DNA from: Actinomycetota bacterium
GTDB taxonomy: Bacteria; Actinomycetota; Actinomycetes; Nanopelagicales; Nanopelagicaceae
NCBI GenBank assembly: GCA_947480375.1
Contig: CANKCX010000012.1
Coordinates: 1-13,135 of the forward strand
Reading direction: 5' to 3'
Length of the DNA stretch: 13,135 nt
Under the pieces are notes generated by a model. The model was not told where the DNA came from. It saw only the letters and a program-made list of their open reading frames with translations, and made no database searches. Below are positions 1 to 7,376 of the stretch, piece by piece. The stretch's first letter is position 1; every line of letters begins with the position of its first letter. The position numbers and the translations under genes are program-made.

Positions 1-296
1 GCAATTGGTATAGCTTTATCAATCGAATTTTGTGTTACATATTTATCTTTAATTGTTGTGGCACTTGTTAGCGTGTACCAAAATGGAAGTATCTGACCAA
101 ACATTTCCGAATGTGCAACTACATAATCCATCGCTTGGATCTGCCCTTTAGTTGTATCGCCATATGTGCTGTAGTCAGTCATCCAGCCGGAGAAAATTTT
201 TCGTAGTTGGCGATCTTCGGCGCTAGCTATTGGTGTGGTTGCAAAATTTAAAGCCAACAGCCCAAAAATTAATAGCCCTGCGACTCGCTTTTTCAT
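1..296 (-). CDS. Secreted protein, probable GH18-like glycosidase (partial, 3' end outside window)
   Basis: Only the first 98 codons are present; the frame runs off the left edge. The start is the ATG at 296, which overlaps the TGA of the DUF3039 gene (ATGA), with an AAGGA Shine-Dalgarno just upstream, so translation is probably coupled. Residues 1-27 form a Sec signal peptide: KKR, a hydrophobic core (GLLIFGLLALNFA) and an Ala-x-Ala-like cleavage site at about ASA|ED. The mature part begins with a SGWM...Y segment and then contains ILPFWYTLTSATTI followed by a lysine-rich stretch. This resembles the N-terminal strand-helix of bacterial GH18 (chitinase/YaaH-like) barrels, which often read SGW-x-PY ... 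PFWYS. The catalytic DxxDxDxE motif would lie outside the window, so the family call rests on pattern memory. It could instead be another secreted protein. Confidence 0.6.
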   Translation of the reverse strand, partial: MKKRVAGLLIFGLLALNFATTPIASAEDRQLRKIFSGWMTDYSTYGDTTKGQIQAMDYVVAHSEMFGQILPFWYTLTSATTIKDKYVTQNSIDKAIPI

Positions 297-574
297 TCCT
301 TCTTTAAGCCGTCAAATATTTTCTTGCATAACGGGCAGATTGGAAACTTTTCAGGATCTCTTGTCGGAACCCACTTCTTGCCACAAAGCGCACGTACCGC
401 CTTGCCGGTTACTGCTGATTCGACAATCTTCTCTTTGCGAACATAGTGCGCAAATCTTTCGTGATCGCCATCTTCATTTGAGAGCCGGGTATCTTCGCGT
501 TCTAATACATCAGCAAATGGCTGTAAATCCCCCAGACCTGGTGCTGATTTAGGTGCTCGAGTGAAGATTCCCAT
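293..574 (-). CDS. DUF3039 family protein
   Basis: A 93-residue protein matching the actinobacterial DUF3039 family, whose function is unknown. The visible family signature is FAHYVRKEKIVESAVTGKAV (residues 41-60) followed by ALCG and CPLC. His43, Cys64, Cys80 and Cys83 could make a small zinc ribbon; metal binding is inference from their spacing. The N-terminal 40 residues are polar and probably flexible. The ATG at 574 has no good Shine-Dalgarno, but a TAGAAT box ends 7 bases upstream, so the message may be leaderless. It is divergent from argF with only about 45 bases between them, and its stop overlaps the start of the downstream secreted protein by 4 bases, making the two an operon. No functional link between the two is evident. 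Confidence 0.85.
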   Translation of the reverse strand: MGIFTRAPKSAPGLGDLQPFADVLEREDTRLSNEDGDHERFAHYVRKEKIVESAVTGKAVRALCGKKWVPTRDPEKFPICPLCKKIFDGLKKE

Positions 575-581
575 GTTCCAA

Positions 582-587
582 ATTCTA
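582..587 (-). promoter_or_regulatory. -10 box of the DUF3039 operon
   Basis: The minus strand reads TAGAAT, followed by 7 bases (TTGGAAC) and then the ATG at 574. The start codon is placed where transcription should begin, and there is no Shine-Dalgarno. No clear -35 box is seen at 16-18 bases. Confidence 0.5.
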
Positions 588-610
588 CCGAGGCAAGCTC
601 TGTTATTGGG

Positions 611-616
611 TATTAT
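611..616 (+). promoter_or_regulatory. -10 box of argF
   Basis: TATTAT lies 6 bases before the second of two tandem ATG codons (623), with no Shine-Dalgarno. This geometry suggests a leaderless argF transcript starting at or next to that ATG. No -35 consensus is visible. It lies 23 bases from the opposing -10 box of DUF3039, so polymerase binding at the two promoters should be mutually exclusive. Confidence 0.5.
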
Positions 617-622
617 TGAATG

Positions 623-1564
623 ATGAAAGACCTATTGCGCACCGAACATCTCTCTCGAAAAGATGTCGATTTAATTCTTGATACCGCCGCGCAATTTGCC
701 AAGAATCCATTTCGATCAAAAGATGCGTTAGCAAACCAAACTGTCGCTATTTATATGACCAAGTCATCCACCAGGACCAGACTTGCTTCCGAAACAGCTG
801 TTGCCCACCTTGGCGGGACCCCAATTTTCTTACGTGGTGATGATTTACAAATTGGCCGCGGTGAAACAATTTCAGATACTGCAAAAATTATAAGTGGGTT
901 TGCGAGCGCACTAATTGTTCGTACCTTTGCCCAATCTGATGTTGACGAACTTGGTGCACATTCAACTATTCCAGTTTTGAATGGTCTTACAGATACCGAC
1001 CATCCAACTCAACTACTTGCTGATTGGCTAACGATCCGCGAAGTATTTGGTTCAGATATTTCTGGACGCAAATTTACATATGTTGGTGACGGTAACAATA
1101 TGTCTCATGCCTGGTTAACAATGGGCGCAATTATGGGAGCCCATGTTGTTGTCGCGACACCTTCTGGAAAATGGGCACCGTCAGATTCCGCAATTAAAGT
1201 TGCTCAAAATATTGCAAGTAAGAGTGGTGCCAAGATTGAAGTCTTAACTGATCCTGAAGTTGCGGTGAAAGACGCTAGCGTCGTCTATACAGATGTATGG
1301 ATGTCTATGGGAGATCCTGAAGAAGTTCGAAGTGAGAAATTAAAGGCACTTGCCCCTTACGCGGTCACCAAAAATTTAATGTCCCTTACGGCATCTGATT
1401 CAATATTTATGCACTGCTTGCCTGCCCATCGCGGAGAAGAAGTAGAGGCTGATGTGATTGATGGTTCGAAATCAGTCATCTGGCGTGAGGCGTATCACCG
1501 TCGTACAACGATTCAAGCAATTCTTTACCACCTGGTTCGTGGCGAAATTGAGGGCAACCACTAA
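623..1564 (+). CDS. argF: Ornithine carbamoyltransferase
   Basis: Catalyses carbamoyl phosphate + L-ornithine to L-citrulline + phosphate in arginine biosynthesis, in the cytoplasm as a trimer. Numbered from the ATG at 623, the protein has 313 residues, a usual length. The carbamoyl-phosphate loop STRTR is at 49-53, HPTQ at 127-130, the ornithine-binding SMG loop within DVWMSMG at 224-230, and the catalytic HCLPAHRGEEV at 264-274. Two ATG codons are adjacent (620 and 623). I favour 623 because it lies 6 bases after TATTAT and there is no Shine-Dalgarno. The usual C-terminal EAENR is here EAYHR (289-293); the Arg that contacts carbamoyl phosphate is kept. No other arg gene is nearby, so it is a stand-alone copy. 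The family assignment is firm; OTC rather than aspartate carbamoyltransferase is set by the SMG and HCLP motifs. Confidence 0.96.
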   Translation: MKDLLRTEHLSRKDVDLILDTAAQFAKNPFRSKDALANQTVAIYMTKSSTRTRLASETAVAHLGGTPIFLRGDDLQIGRGETISDTAKIISGFASALIVRTFAQSDVDELGAHSTIPVLNGLTDTDHPTQLLADWLTIREVFGSDISGRKFTYVGDGNNMSHAWLTMGAIMGAHVVVATPSGKWAPSDSAIKVAQNIASKSGAKIEVLTDPEVAVKDASVVYTDVWMSMGDPEEVRSEKLKALAPYAVTKNLMSLTASDSIFMHCLPAHRGEEVEADVIDGSKSVIWREAYHRRTTIQAILYHLVRGEIEGNH

Positions 1565-1601
1565 TTAGCCGATAGCGCTGGCAAAAGGTGGGCAATTCCG
1601 G

Positions 1602-1630
1602 CAGACATTGCACTTATTAAGCACTAATCT
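1602..1630 (+). promoter_or_regulatory. Promoter of the pnt operon
   Basis: CAGACA (1602-1607, 4 of 6 matches to TTGACA), a 17-base spacer, and TAATCT (1625-1630) precede the pntAA ATG at 1637 by exactly 6 bases. There is no Shine-Dalgarno, so the first gene of the operon is probably leaderless. The remainder of the 72-base gap after argF shows no convincing terminator hairpin. Confidence 0.6.
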
Positions 1631-1636
1631 TTTCGA

Positions 1637-2767
1637 ATGCGAATAGCCGTAGCTAAAGAGATCCGGTCTGGCGAAGCACGTGTAGCTCTCGTTCCAGACA
1701 TCATTTCCAAATTAACAAAAGCTGGCCTCGAGGTCGTAATTGAATCTGGAGCAGGTGCCGCATCTGGTTTTCCTGATTCTGAATACACCGCAGCAGGCGC
1801 CCAAGTTAAGAGTGGCAATGTAATAAGTGATGCCGATGTCATTGCATCAGTTACTTCATTAACTCCTGACCAGATGAAATCCCTGAAAAAAGGGGCGCTA
1901 ACAATTTCTTTCCTATCTCCTACAACTTCAGTAGATTCGATTGACGCCGCAGCAAGTGCTGGCGTAACTGCGCTTTCACTTGAATTAGTTCCAAGAATTT
2001 CTCGTGCGCAATCTATGGATGCTCTGACATCACAAGCTTTGTGCGCTGGTTACCGTGCATCTTTAGTCGCTGCTGAACTTTCACCAAGATTCTTCCCACT
2101 ACTTATGACAGCCGCCGGCACAGTTACGCCAGCACAGGTTGTTGTTCTTGGTGCAGGTGTTGCTGGGCTTCAAGCGATTGCAACAGCTAAACGTCTTGGC
2201 GCTGTAGTAAGTGCGTATGACGTTCGACCATCTTCTGCAGATGAAGTTAAATCAATGGGCGCAAAATTTATTACCCTAGAACTAGAAGCTCTAGAAGGTG
2301 CCGGCGGTTATGCCCGCGAAATGACCGAAGAGCGCGCTGCAAAGCAACGTGAACTTCTTACTCCTTATTTAGCAGCAGCAGATGTTGTTATTACAACTGC
2401 CGCGGTTCCAGGAAGACCAGCGCCAAGATTGGTAACTGGCGAAATGGTTTCTGCAATGCGATCAGGCGCAGTAATTGTTGATCTTGCTGCTGAAACTGGC
2501 GGAAACGTTGAAGGAAGCAAGCCAGGAGAAACTCTTACAACTTCAAATGGCGTGGTTATTTGGGGCGGCAAAGATGTACCAAGCCAGCTGCCATATCACG
2601 CATCGATGTTGTTCTCGCGAAACGTTGTAAATCTGCTCTTGCTAATGACCAAGAGCGTGGACGGAAAACCAACTGGTGATGTAATCCCTGACTTCTCAGA
2701 TGAAATTATTGATGCCGCAACACTTACACACGGCGGCTCACGTCGCACACCGGAGGGCAAGAAATGA
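1637..2767 (+). CDS. pntAA: NAD(P) transhydrogenase subunit alpha part 1 (NAD(H)-binding domain I)
   Basis: Domain I of the proton-translocating transhydrogenase, the cytosolic part that binds NAD(H) and passes hydride to NADP+ on domain III. It is 376 residues, the length expected when the alpha subunit is split, as in Rhodospirillum rubrum. The N-terminal alanine-dehydrogenase-like part starts RIAVAKEIRSGEARVALVP. The hydride-transfer RQD loop is present as Arg120, Gln125 and Asp128 in PRISRAQSMD. The Rossmann fold has GAGVAG (172-177), and Asp195 in YDVR should hold the adenosine ribose. The mobile loop follows (about 218-235). The C-terminal tail is hydrophilic, with no membrane helices, as expected for part 1. 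A GGAGG (2752-2756) within its last codons serves pntAB, whose ATG overlaps its TGA. First gene of a three-gene operon, probably from a leaderless promoter. Confidence 0.96.
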   Translation: MRIAVAKEIRSGEARVALVPDIISKLTKAGLEVVIESGAGAASGFPDSEYTAAGAQVKSGNVISDADVIASVTSLTPDQMKSLKKGALTISFLSPTTSVDSIDAAASAGVTALSLELVPRISRAQSMDALTSQALCAGYRASLVAAELSPRFFPLLMTAAGTVTPAQVVVLGAGVAGLQAIATAKRLGAVVSAYDVRPSSADEVKSMGAKFITLELEALEGAGGYAREMTEERAAKQRELLTPYLAAADVVITTAAVPGRPAPRLVTGEMVSAMRSGAVIVDLAAETGGNVEGSKPGETLTTSNGVVIWGGKDVPSQLPYHASMLFSRNVVNLLLLMTKSVDGKPTGDVIPDFSDEIIDAATLTHGGSRRTPEGKK

Positions 2768-3051
2768 CAACGATGGCAATTCTGACAATTTTCGTACTTT
2801 CGGTATTCGTAGGTTTTGAAGTAGTTTCAAAGGTTTCAACCACACTTCATACACCGCTGATGTCAGGTGCAAATGCAATCCACGGAATTATCTTGGTTGG
2901 TGCAATCCTTGTGGCAGATGGCGCGACCAGCACACTAGAAACCACGCTCGCAATTCTTGCAGTGGTACTTGCAACAATAAATATGGTCGGCGGATTCGTC
3001 GTAACCGATCGCATGCTGGAAATGTTTAAGGGGAAGGGCGGTAAGAAGTAA
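2764..3051 (+). CDS. pntAB: NAD(P) transhydrogenase subunit alpha part 2 (membrane part of domain II)
   Basis: A 95-residue membrane protein forming the alpha-side helices of the transhydrogenase proton channel. It has three hydrophobic segments, about residues 4-20, 39-52 and 61-80. The conserved HTPLMSGANAIHGI (29-42) joins the first two and marks the family clearly. The C-terminus is basic (KGKGGKK). The ATG overlaps the pntAA stop as ATGA, and a strong GGAGG lies 7 bases upstream. The stop TAA shares its last base with the pntB ATG. All three subunits are therefore translationally coupled, which should help keep their amounts matched. Confidence 0.95.
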   Translation: MTTMAILTIFVLSVFVGFEVVSKVSTTLHTPLMSGANAIHGIILVGAILVADGATSTLETTLAILAVVLATINMVGGFVVTDRMLEMFKGKGGKK

Positions 3052-4439
3052 TGAATTCAAATCTTTATGCTCTCCTAGGTCTAGGTGTCGCAGTTTCATT
3101 TGTTATGGCGCTCAAAGGCTTATCTGCTCCTAAGACAGCTCGCCGCGGAAATTTAATTGGTGCATTTGGTGCAACGATCGCGACCGTAATCGTTTTCTTT
3201 GATCCATCATCAAAAGAGCACCACAACACGCTTTTGATTATTGCCGCTATCGCTTTCGGCGTATTAGTTGGCGTACCAGCTGCTCGTAAGATTCAGATGA
3301 CACAAATGCCACAATTAGTTGCACTATTTAATGGTGTCGGTGGTGGTGCTGCAGCACTTGTAGCAATTGTTGAATACCTAAATCTAAGCGCTGAAGGAAA
3401 GCCTTCAACGGCGAACTTAATCGCTACCGTATTCACAGTGATTGTTGGTTCAACATCATTCTCTGGCTCTGTAATTACCTTCTTGAAGTTACAAGAGTTA
3501 ATGACAACCCGCCCAGTTGTATTTCCTGGTGGTCGCTTCGTTATCGCTGCCACTCTTGCAGGAGTTCTAGCTTCAGGTGGTTGGACAATCGCCTCTGGCG
3601 GAAATACCCCACTTCTGGTCATGGGCTTGCTTGCACTTCTATTTGGTGTGCTCTTCGTACTTCCTGTTGGTGGCGCCGATGTTCCAATTGTTATCTCACT
3701 ATTAAATGCATTTACTGGTTTAACAGTTGCGGCAAGCGGATATGTATTGCAATCAACTTTATTGATCGTTGCAGGAACTCTTGTTGGCGCATCAGGAACA
3801 ATCTTGACTCGCAAAATGGCAGAAGCAATGGGTCGCTCATTATTCGGAACTCTCTTCGGTGCATTTACTGCCAAGCCACAGGCATTGGTAGAAGGTGGCG
3901 AAGCTCGTTCAGTTAAATCAGGTTCTCCTGATGATGTTGCAATTCTTCTTAACTATGCCCAACGTGTTGTTATCGTTCCTGGTTTCGGACTTGCAGTTGC
4001 CCAAGCCCAACACACAGTTCGCGAACTTGCAGATCTGTTGGCGGCAAAAGGCGTTGAAGTTGCATATGGAATTCACCCAGTTGCTGGTCGTATGCCTGGC
4101 CACATGAACGTTCTGCTTGCAGAAGCAAATGTTCCTTACGAACAACTTGTAGAGATGGAAGAAATCAATCCAACATTCCCACAAACAGATGTAGTTCTAG
4201 TTGTTGGTGCAAACGATGTCGTTAACCCAGCTGCTAAAACAACTCCCGGTTGCCCTATCTATGGCATGCCAATTCTTGATGTTGCAGATGCAGGAAATGT
4301 TATTTTCCTAAAGCGATCAATGCGTCCAGGATTTGCGGGTATTGAAAATGATCTTCTATACGATGCAAAGACAACCTTGCTCTTTGGTGATGCTAAGGAT
4401 TCTCTAACTAAAGTTGTAAGCGCTCTTAAAGCCCTTTAG
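3051..4439 (+). CDS. pntB: NAD(P) transhydrogenase subunit beta
   Basis: Carries the beta membrane helices (about residues 1-270) and the cytosolic NADP(H)-binding domain III (about 290-462). The enzyme uses proton entry to drive NADH + NADP+ to NAD+ + NADPH. Domain III shows GFGLAVAQAQ (311-320; the Tyr of the usual GYGMAVAQAQ is Phe here), HPVAGRMPGHMNVLLAEA (342-359), VVGANDVVNPAA (385-395) and KRSMRPGFAGIEN (421-433), which closes over NADP(H). In the membrane part, the position I align with E. coli beta-His91 reads Asn94 (ALFNGVGGGAAA), a variant I believe is shared by some other bacterial groups. The start overlaps the pntAB stop by one base. Its stop codon overlaps that of the convergent pirin gene, so any terminator must lie inside coding sequence. 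Confidence 0.96.
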   Translation: MNSNLYALLGLGVAVSFVMALKGLSAPKTARRGNLIGAFGATIATVIVFFDPSSKEHHNTLLIIAAIAFGVLVGVPAARKIQMTQMPQLVALFNGVGGGAAALVAIVEYLNLSAEGKPSTANLIATVFTVIVGSTSFSGSVITFLKLQELMTTRPVVFPGGRFVIAATLAGVLASGGWTIASGGNTPLLVMGLLALLFGVLFVLPVGGADVPIVISLLNAFTGLTVAASGYVLQSTLLIVAGTLVGASGTILTRKMAEAMGRSLFGTLFGAFTAKPQALVEGGEARSVKSGSPDDVAILLNYAQRVVIVPGFGLAVAQAQHTVRELADLLAAKGVEVAYGIHPVAGRMPGHMNVLLAEANVPYEQLVEMEEINPTFPQTDVVLVVGANDVVNPAAKTTPGCPIYGMPILDVADAGNVIFLKRSMRPGFAGIENDLLYDAKTTLLFGDAKDSLTKVVSALKAL

Positions 4440-5431
4440 TTTCCTTCAACAACTTCACGTGGTGCGCCATGCACGCCAGTGATGTCTGCTGCAGGAATAG
4501 TTCCAAGCAAACCCTTTTGGAAATCATCAAAGGCCTTTAGAACTTCGGCTTTGGTATTCATTACAAATGGCCCCATCCAAGCTACGGGTTCTTTGATTGG
4601 CAGACCGCCAAGAATTAATACATCCATCTCTGGTGATCTTGATTCTTGAGTTTGATCTGCTTGAACAACCAATGTGTCACCTTCGCCCATCACGGCTAGT
4701 TGCCCCATATGAACTGGCCGAGCTTCTTCGCCAACACTTCCGTGGCCATTTAAAGTATAAATAAGTGCGTTGTAATTTTTGTTCCAAGGCAAAGTTAACT
4801 TTGCACCTGGCGCAAGAGTTGCATGCACAATCGAAATCGGAGTCTGAGTTGAACCCGGGCCAATATTTCCAGCAACTTCGCCAGCAATAACGCGGATTAA
4901 AGTTCCACCATCACTTGATCCAAGAAGCTTCACATCAGATGCACGAAGATCTTGATAGGCCGGCTTTGACCATTTTTTAGCAGCTGGCAAATTTACCCAG
5001 AGTTGGAAACCATGAAAGAGACCACCGCTCATTACTAAATGTTCTGGCGGAGTTTCAATGTGCAAAATTCCCGCACCTGCAGTCATCCATTGCGTATCGC
5101 CATTTGTAATTGTTCCGCCGCCGCCATGATTATCTTTGTGATCAAAGATGCCATCAATTATGTATGTAACGGTTTCAAAACCGCGATGTGGGTGCCAAGG
5201 AGTTCCCTTTGGTTCACCTGGCGCATATTCAACTTCGCCCATCTGATCTAAGTGAATAAAAGGATCGAGCTCTGCAATATCTACTCCGGCAAATGCGCGA
5301 CGAACCGGAAATCCTTCACCTTCAAATCCTTGTGGCGCAGTTGTAACGCTCTTAACGCTGCGGGCTCTTGCTCCCGATTCAGCAATAACTCTTGGAAGAA
5401 TAGTTATGTCAGCAACGGTAACTGCAGGCAA
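4436..5431 (-). CDS. Pirin family protein (bicupin)
   Basis: A 331-residue cytosolic bicupin. The N-terminal cupin carries the pirin iron-site pattern: His80 and His82 in HPHRGFETVTY, then His124 and Glu126 in GAGILHIE. The second cupin covers about 195-280 and has no matching metal set, as usual. Some pirins open quercetin with oxygen; others bind regulators or metabolic enzymes, so the substrate is unknown. The start is TTG at 5431, chosen because AGAGGAG lies 7 bases upstream and no ATG or GTG fits better. The last 17 residues after GTIPA are an extra tail beyond the usual family end. Upstream, divergent from a lipoprotein gene, is a cluster of TTGAA/TTCAA half-sites that may regulate it. 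Its stop overlaps the pntB stop by 4 bases. Confidence 0.92.
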   Translation of the reverse strand: MPAVTVADITILPRVIAESGARARSVKSVTTAPQGFEGEGFPVRRAFAGVDIAELDPFIHLDQMGEVEYAPGEPKGTPWHPHRGFETVTYIIDGIFDHKDNHGGGGTITNGDTQWMTAGAGILHIETPPEHLVMSGGLFHGFQLWVNLPAAKKWSKPAYQDLRASDVKLLGSSDGGTLIRVIAGEVAGNIGPGSTQTPISIVHATLAPGAKLTLPWNKNYNALIYTLNGHGSVGEEARPVHMGQLAVMGEGDTLVVQADQTQESRSPEMDVLILGGLPIKEPVAWMGPFVMNTKAEVLKAFDDFQKGLLGTIPAADITGVHGAPREVVEGN

Positions 5432-5473
5432 TTTAGGACTCCTCTTAAAAAATTTGATAGCTAATTGATTGAA

Positions 5474-5503
5474 CTATAAGCCCTATATTAATTGAACTTT
5501 CAA
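5474..5503 (-). promoter_or_regulatory. Candidate promoter of the pirin gene
   Basis: On the minus strand TTGAAA (5503-5498, 5 of 6 to TTGACA) and TTATAG (5479-5474) are 18 bases apart. The leader would be about 35 bases and carry the strong AGAGGAG site. An alternative pair uses the TTGAAA at 5512-5507 with TAATAT. Confidence 0.4.
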
Positions 5504-5519
5504 CTATTTCAAATTGAAA
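5492..5519. promoter_or_regulatory. Candidate operator: two adjacent TTGAA/TTCAA palindromes
   Basis: Two palindromes lie side by side between the divergent pirin and lipoprotein genes: TTGAACTTTCAA (5492-5503, 5-2-5) and TTTCAAATTGAAA (5507-5519, 6-1-6, perfect). A further TTGAA half-site is at 5469-5473. The repeats overlap the likely pirin -35 box, so a bound dimer would block it. The binding protein is unknown. Confidence 0.4.
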
Positions 5520-5533
5520 CGGCCTTTCCCCGA

Positions 5534-5539
5534 TACGCT
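5534..5539 (+). promoter_or_regulatory. -10 box of the lipoprotein gene
   Basis: TACGCT lies 7 bases before the ATG at 5547 and there is no Shine-Dalgarno, matching the leaderless geometry of other genes in this window. It fits TAnnnT but is GC-richer than the other boxes, so it is a weaker candidate. Confidence 0.35.
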
Positions 5540-5546
5540 TCGACTT

Positions 5547-6185
5547 ATGAAGCTCGCCAAATACGCAATCGCTTTATTGGCAAGCGCACTTATTCTTACC
5601 GGCTGCGGACTTCCAACCGGAAATGAGCGCCCTCAAGATTCAAAAATGCGCGATGGAATTAAATTACTAATTACCCAGTTTGAATCAAAATATCCCAAAT
5701 TAGTTAATTGGGAGAGCAAAAAAGTAAGGGCACAAATTTCAAAGCGATTACCGGATGGCATGGCCACAGAATCTGGTTGGACTCTTAAGTGGCCTGATTA
5801 TGCCGAAGGCGAATTAAGCAGCGTCGTAATTCCTTGGGTAATTCTTGCTCAGTATCCGACAAAGTTTGCACCTGATATTAATAACTATAACGAGGGCATG
5901 CCGGTGCCAGCCGGAGTTGCGGCACAGATTACTAAATTGAAACAAGATGAATTCGGAAGCAATTTCTTTGCATCTGTCGTAAATCAGCGAATATCTACCG
6001 TAGATCGAAAATGGATTGTTTTTACGACCGTTCCTTATCTTCCAGTAACAGATCCTGCATATGGTTTTGCTAAATCAGTTAATGGTAAGTGGGAAGTTGT
6101 AGATTTTGGAACAGCAACAGTTGGGTGTTCGGTTGTGCCAACTGCAGTTCAAAGCGAATTTGGCTTTACTTGTCCACCGAAATAA
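5547..6185 (+). CDS. Lipoprotein of unknown function
   Basis: A 212-residue predicted lipoprotein. The start is placed at the ATG at 5547, not the upstream in-frame TTG at 5514, because it gives a compact signal peptide: MKLAKYA, a hydrophobic core, and lipobox LTGC with the modified Cys at position 20. The mature part is soluble. It begins with a polar linker, then a helical section (about 30-65), then beta-rich sequence with several Trp residues. The end reads GKWEVVDFGTATVGC...FTCPPK; Cys194 and Cys209 are the only other cysteines and could form a disulfide. I recall similar W-x-VVD-x-GT...C endings in other secreted actinobacterial proteins, but I recognise no named family. Its last 20 bases overlap the 3' end of the convergent permease gene. 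Confidence 0.8.
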   Translation: MKLAKYAIALLASALILTGCGLPTGNERPQDSKMRDGIKLLITQFESKYPKLVNWESKKVRAQISKRLPDGMATESGWTLKWPDYAEGELSSVVIPWVILAQYPTKFAPDINNYNEGMPVPAGVAAQITKLKQDEFGSNFFASVVNQRISTVDRKWIVFTTVPYLPVTDPAYGFAKSVNGKWEVVDFGTATVGCSVVPTAVQSEFGFTCPPK

Positions 6186-7332
6186 ATTTTCCTGGATTAT
6201 CTGCAAAACTATCTTTGCATCCCGGCATACAGAAGTAATACATCTTTCCATTTAGTTCGTAGCTTGCCGGTGCATCTGAAATCCGAACCTGCATGCCGCA
6301 GACCCAATCTTTAGCAAACTCTTGATCTTCGCTATCAATCACGCGATTTCGATACATCCAATAAACCCAGATGATAAGTAGCAGCGCAATAAAATCGAGG
6401 ATCGTTGTGTAATTCCAACCAATTGAATTTGCATGTGCCATCTGATGCGATGGCGCTGGAATTTGCCCTATTGCTTTAAAAATAGCTTCGGTAATAAGCC
6501 CGCTTAGGCTCATGACCAACCAGAAAACCAAGGTAAGGCGTATCGCCAATTTAGTTCCGTAATATTTGCGATATATAAGTACAAGTGGCAGCGAAATTAA
6601 GTCAGCAAAGATGAAAGAGATTGTCCCGCCAAAGGTGATGCCACCATGCCAGAGCGCTGCTGCAAGTGGAACATTTCCAACCGAACATACAAAGCTTATG
6701 AAGGCTATTACTGGCCCAATAAATGCATTCTCGATACTTGAAATTAGCCCATGGCCCGAAATAAAAAGTGCGTTCCAAAACGAAGCTGGAACTAATTTGG
6801 CGGCCAAGCCCGCAACTACAAACCCAATAACCAATTCGATGCGAAGCATTTTGAAATCACCAATTGTGTATCCAGCTGCATCGTGCCAAGTTGGCTTGCG
6901 TGATGAATTAGCGCTCTCACTCATCTCATAACTTTCGCGAGATTTTGCGATCAAGTGCGCTGGAACCAACCTTGGAATAAGTATTTTCAGAAGCAAAATC
7001 ATTATTGTGCCCCCAATAAATTCTGCAACTGCAAATTGCCAGCCCATTAAAATCCAAAGAACCAGTCCTAATTCAATAACAAGATTCGTGCTTGCAAACA
7101 TAAAGACCATCGATGCCGTGAAGTTTGCTCCCTTAGAGAAGAGGCTCTTAGAAAGCGCGCTTGCGGAATATGAACATGATGAACTAATTACCCCAAAAAG
7201 CGATGCTTTGAATAGGCTCTTAAAGCTGTCATCCCCTAATTGTTCTTTCATCTTTGCGCGTGATGCAAATGCTTGGACCGCGCCAGAAAGCGTGAAGCCG
7301 ATAACCAGCGCCCAGAAAGTATGGAAGAACAT
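6166..7332 (-). CDS. UPF0718/ArsP-like permease with C-terminal YHS domain
   Basis: A multi-helix membrane protein of the predicted permease family PF03773. The first half has GFTLSGAVQAF (11-22), SSSCSYSASALSKSLFSKGA (50-69) and ASTNLVIELG (80-89). A hydrophilic loop spans about 128-150. The second half has SFVCSVGNVPLAAALWHGG (213-231), and a last helix lies near 310-327. Cys53 and Cys216 sit in the repeat-related motifs of the two halves. The C-terminal 47 residues are a YHS domain: WVCGMQV (343-349) and YYFCMPGC (365-372), with Cys345, Cys368 and Cys372, a module often found in copper and other heavy-metal proteins. Metal or metalloid transport is plausible but unproven. The first ATG is 7332, but open, family-like sequence (IFQSIGNGLVEAWW) continues upstream to the hpf stop without any ATG, GTG, TTG or CTG; the true start may be ATA 7380 or ATT 7374. 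Confidence 0.85.
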   Translation of the reverse strand: MFFHTFWALVIGFTLSGAVQAFASRAKMKEQLGDDSFKSLFKASLFGVISSSCSYSASALSKSLFSKGANFTASMVFMFASTNLVIELGLVLWILMGWQFAVAEFIGGTIMILLLKILIPRLVPAHLIAKSRESYEMSESANSSRKPTWHDAAGYTIGDFKMLRIELVIGFVVAGLAAKLVPASFWNALFISGHGLISSIENAFIGPVIAFISFVCSVGNVPLAAALWHGGITFGGTISFIFADLISLPLVLIYRKYYGTKLAIRLTLVFWLVMSLSGLITEAIFKAIGQIPAPSHQMAHANSIGWNYTTILDFIALLLIIWVYWMYRNRVIDSEDQEFAKDWVCGMQVRISDAPASYELNGKMYYFCMPGCKDSFADNPGKFISVDK

Positions 7333-7376
7333 CCACCAAGCTTCTACAAGCCCATTGCCGATTGATTGAAAAATTT

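Noticed and set aside
235..552. Open frame of 105 codons on the plus strand
   Set aside because: Antisense to the DUF3039 gene and the signal peptide of its neighbour, both of which have better support.
1565..1600. Possible terminator hairpin after argF (GCC...GGC around AGCGCT)
   Set aside because: The stem has only about three pairs with no T-run, too weak to call.
3293..3874. Open frame of 193 codons on the minus strand
   Set aside because: It lies wholly inside pntB, antisense, with low-complexity Thr/Pro/Ala-rich composition and no domain or start signal. It is a shadow of pntB codon bias.
5514..5546. Upstream TTG start for the lipoprotein
   Set aside because: It adds a polar, proline-containing segment before the signal peptide and has no Shine-Dalgarno. 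The ATG at 5547 gives a standard lipobox signal.
6566..6931. Open frame of 121 codons on the plus strand
   Set aside because: Antisense to the permease, with no recognisable domain; the permease frame is clearly the real one.
7007..7369. Open frame of 120 codons on the plus strand
   Set aside because: Antisense to the permease membrane region, with no plausible ribosome site or family match.
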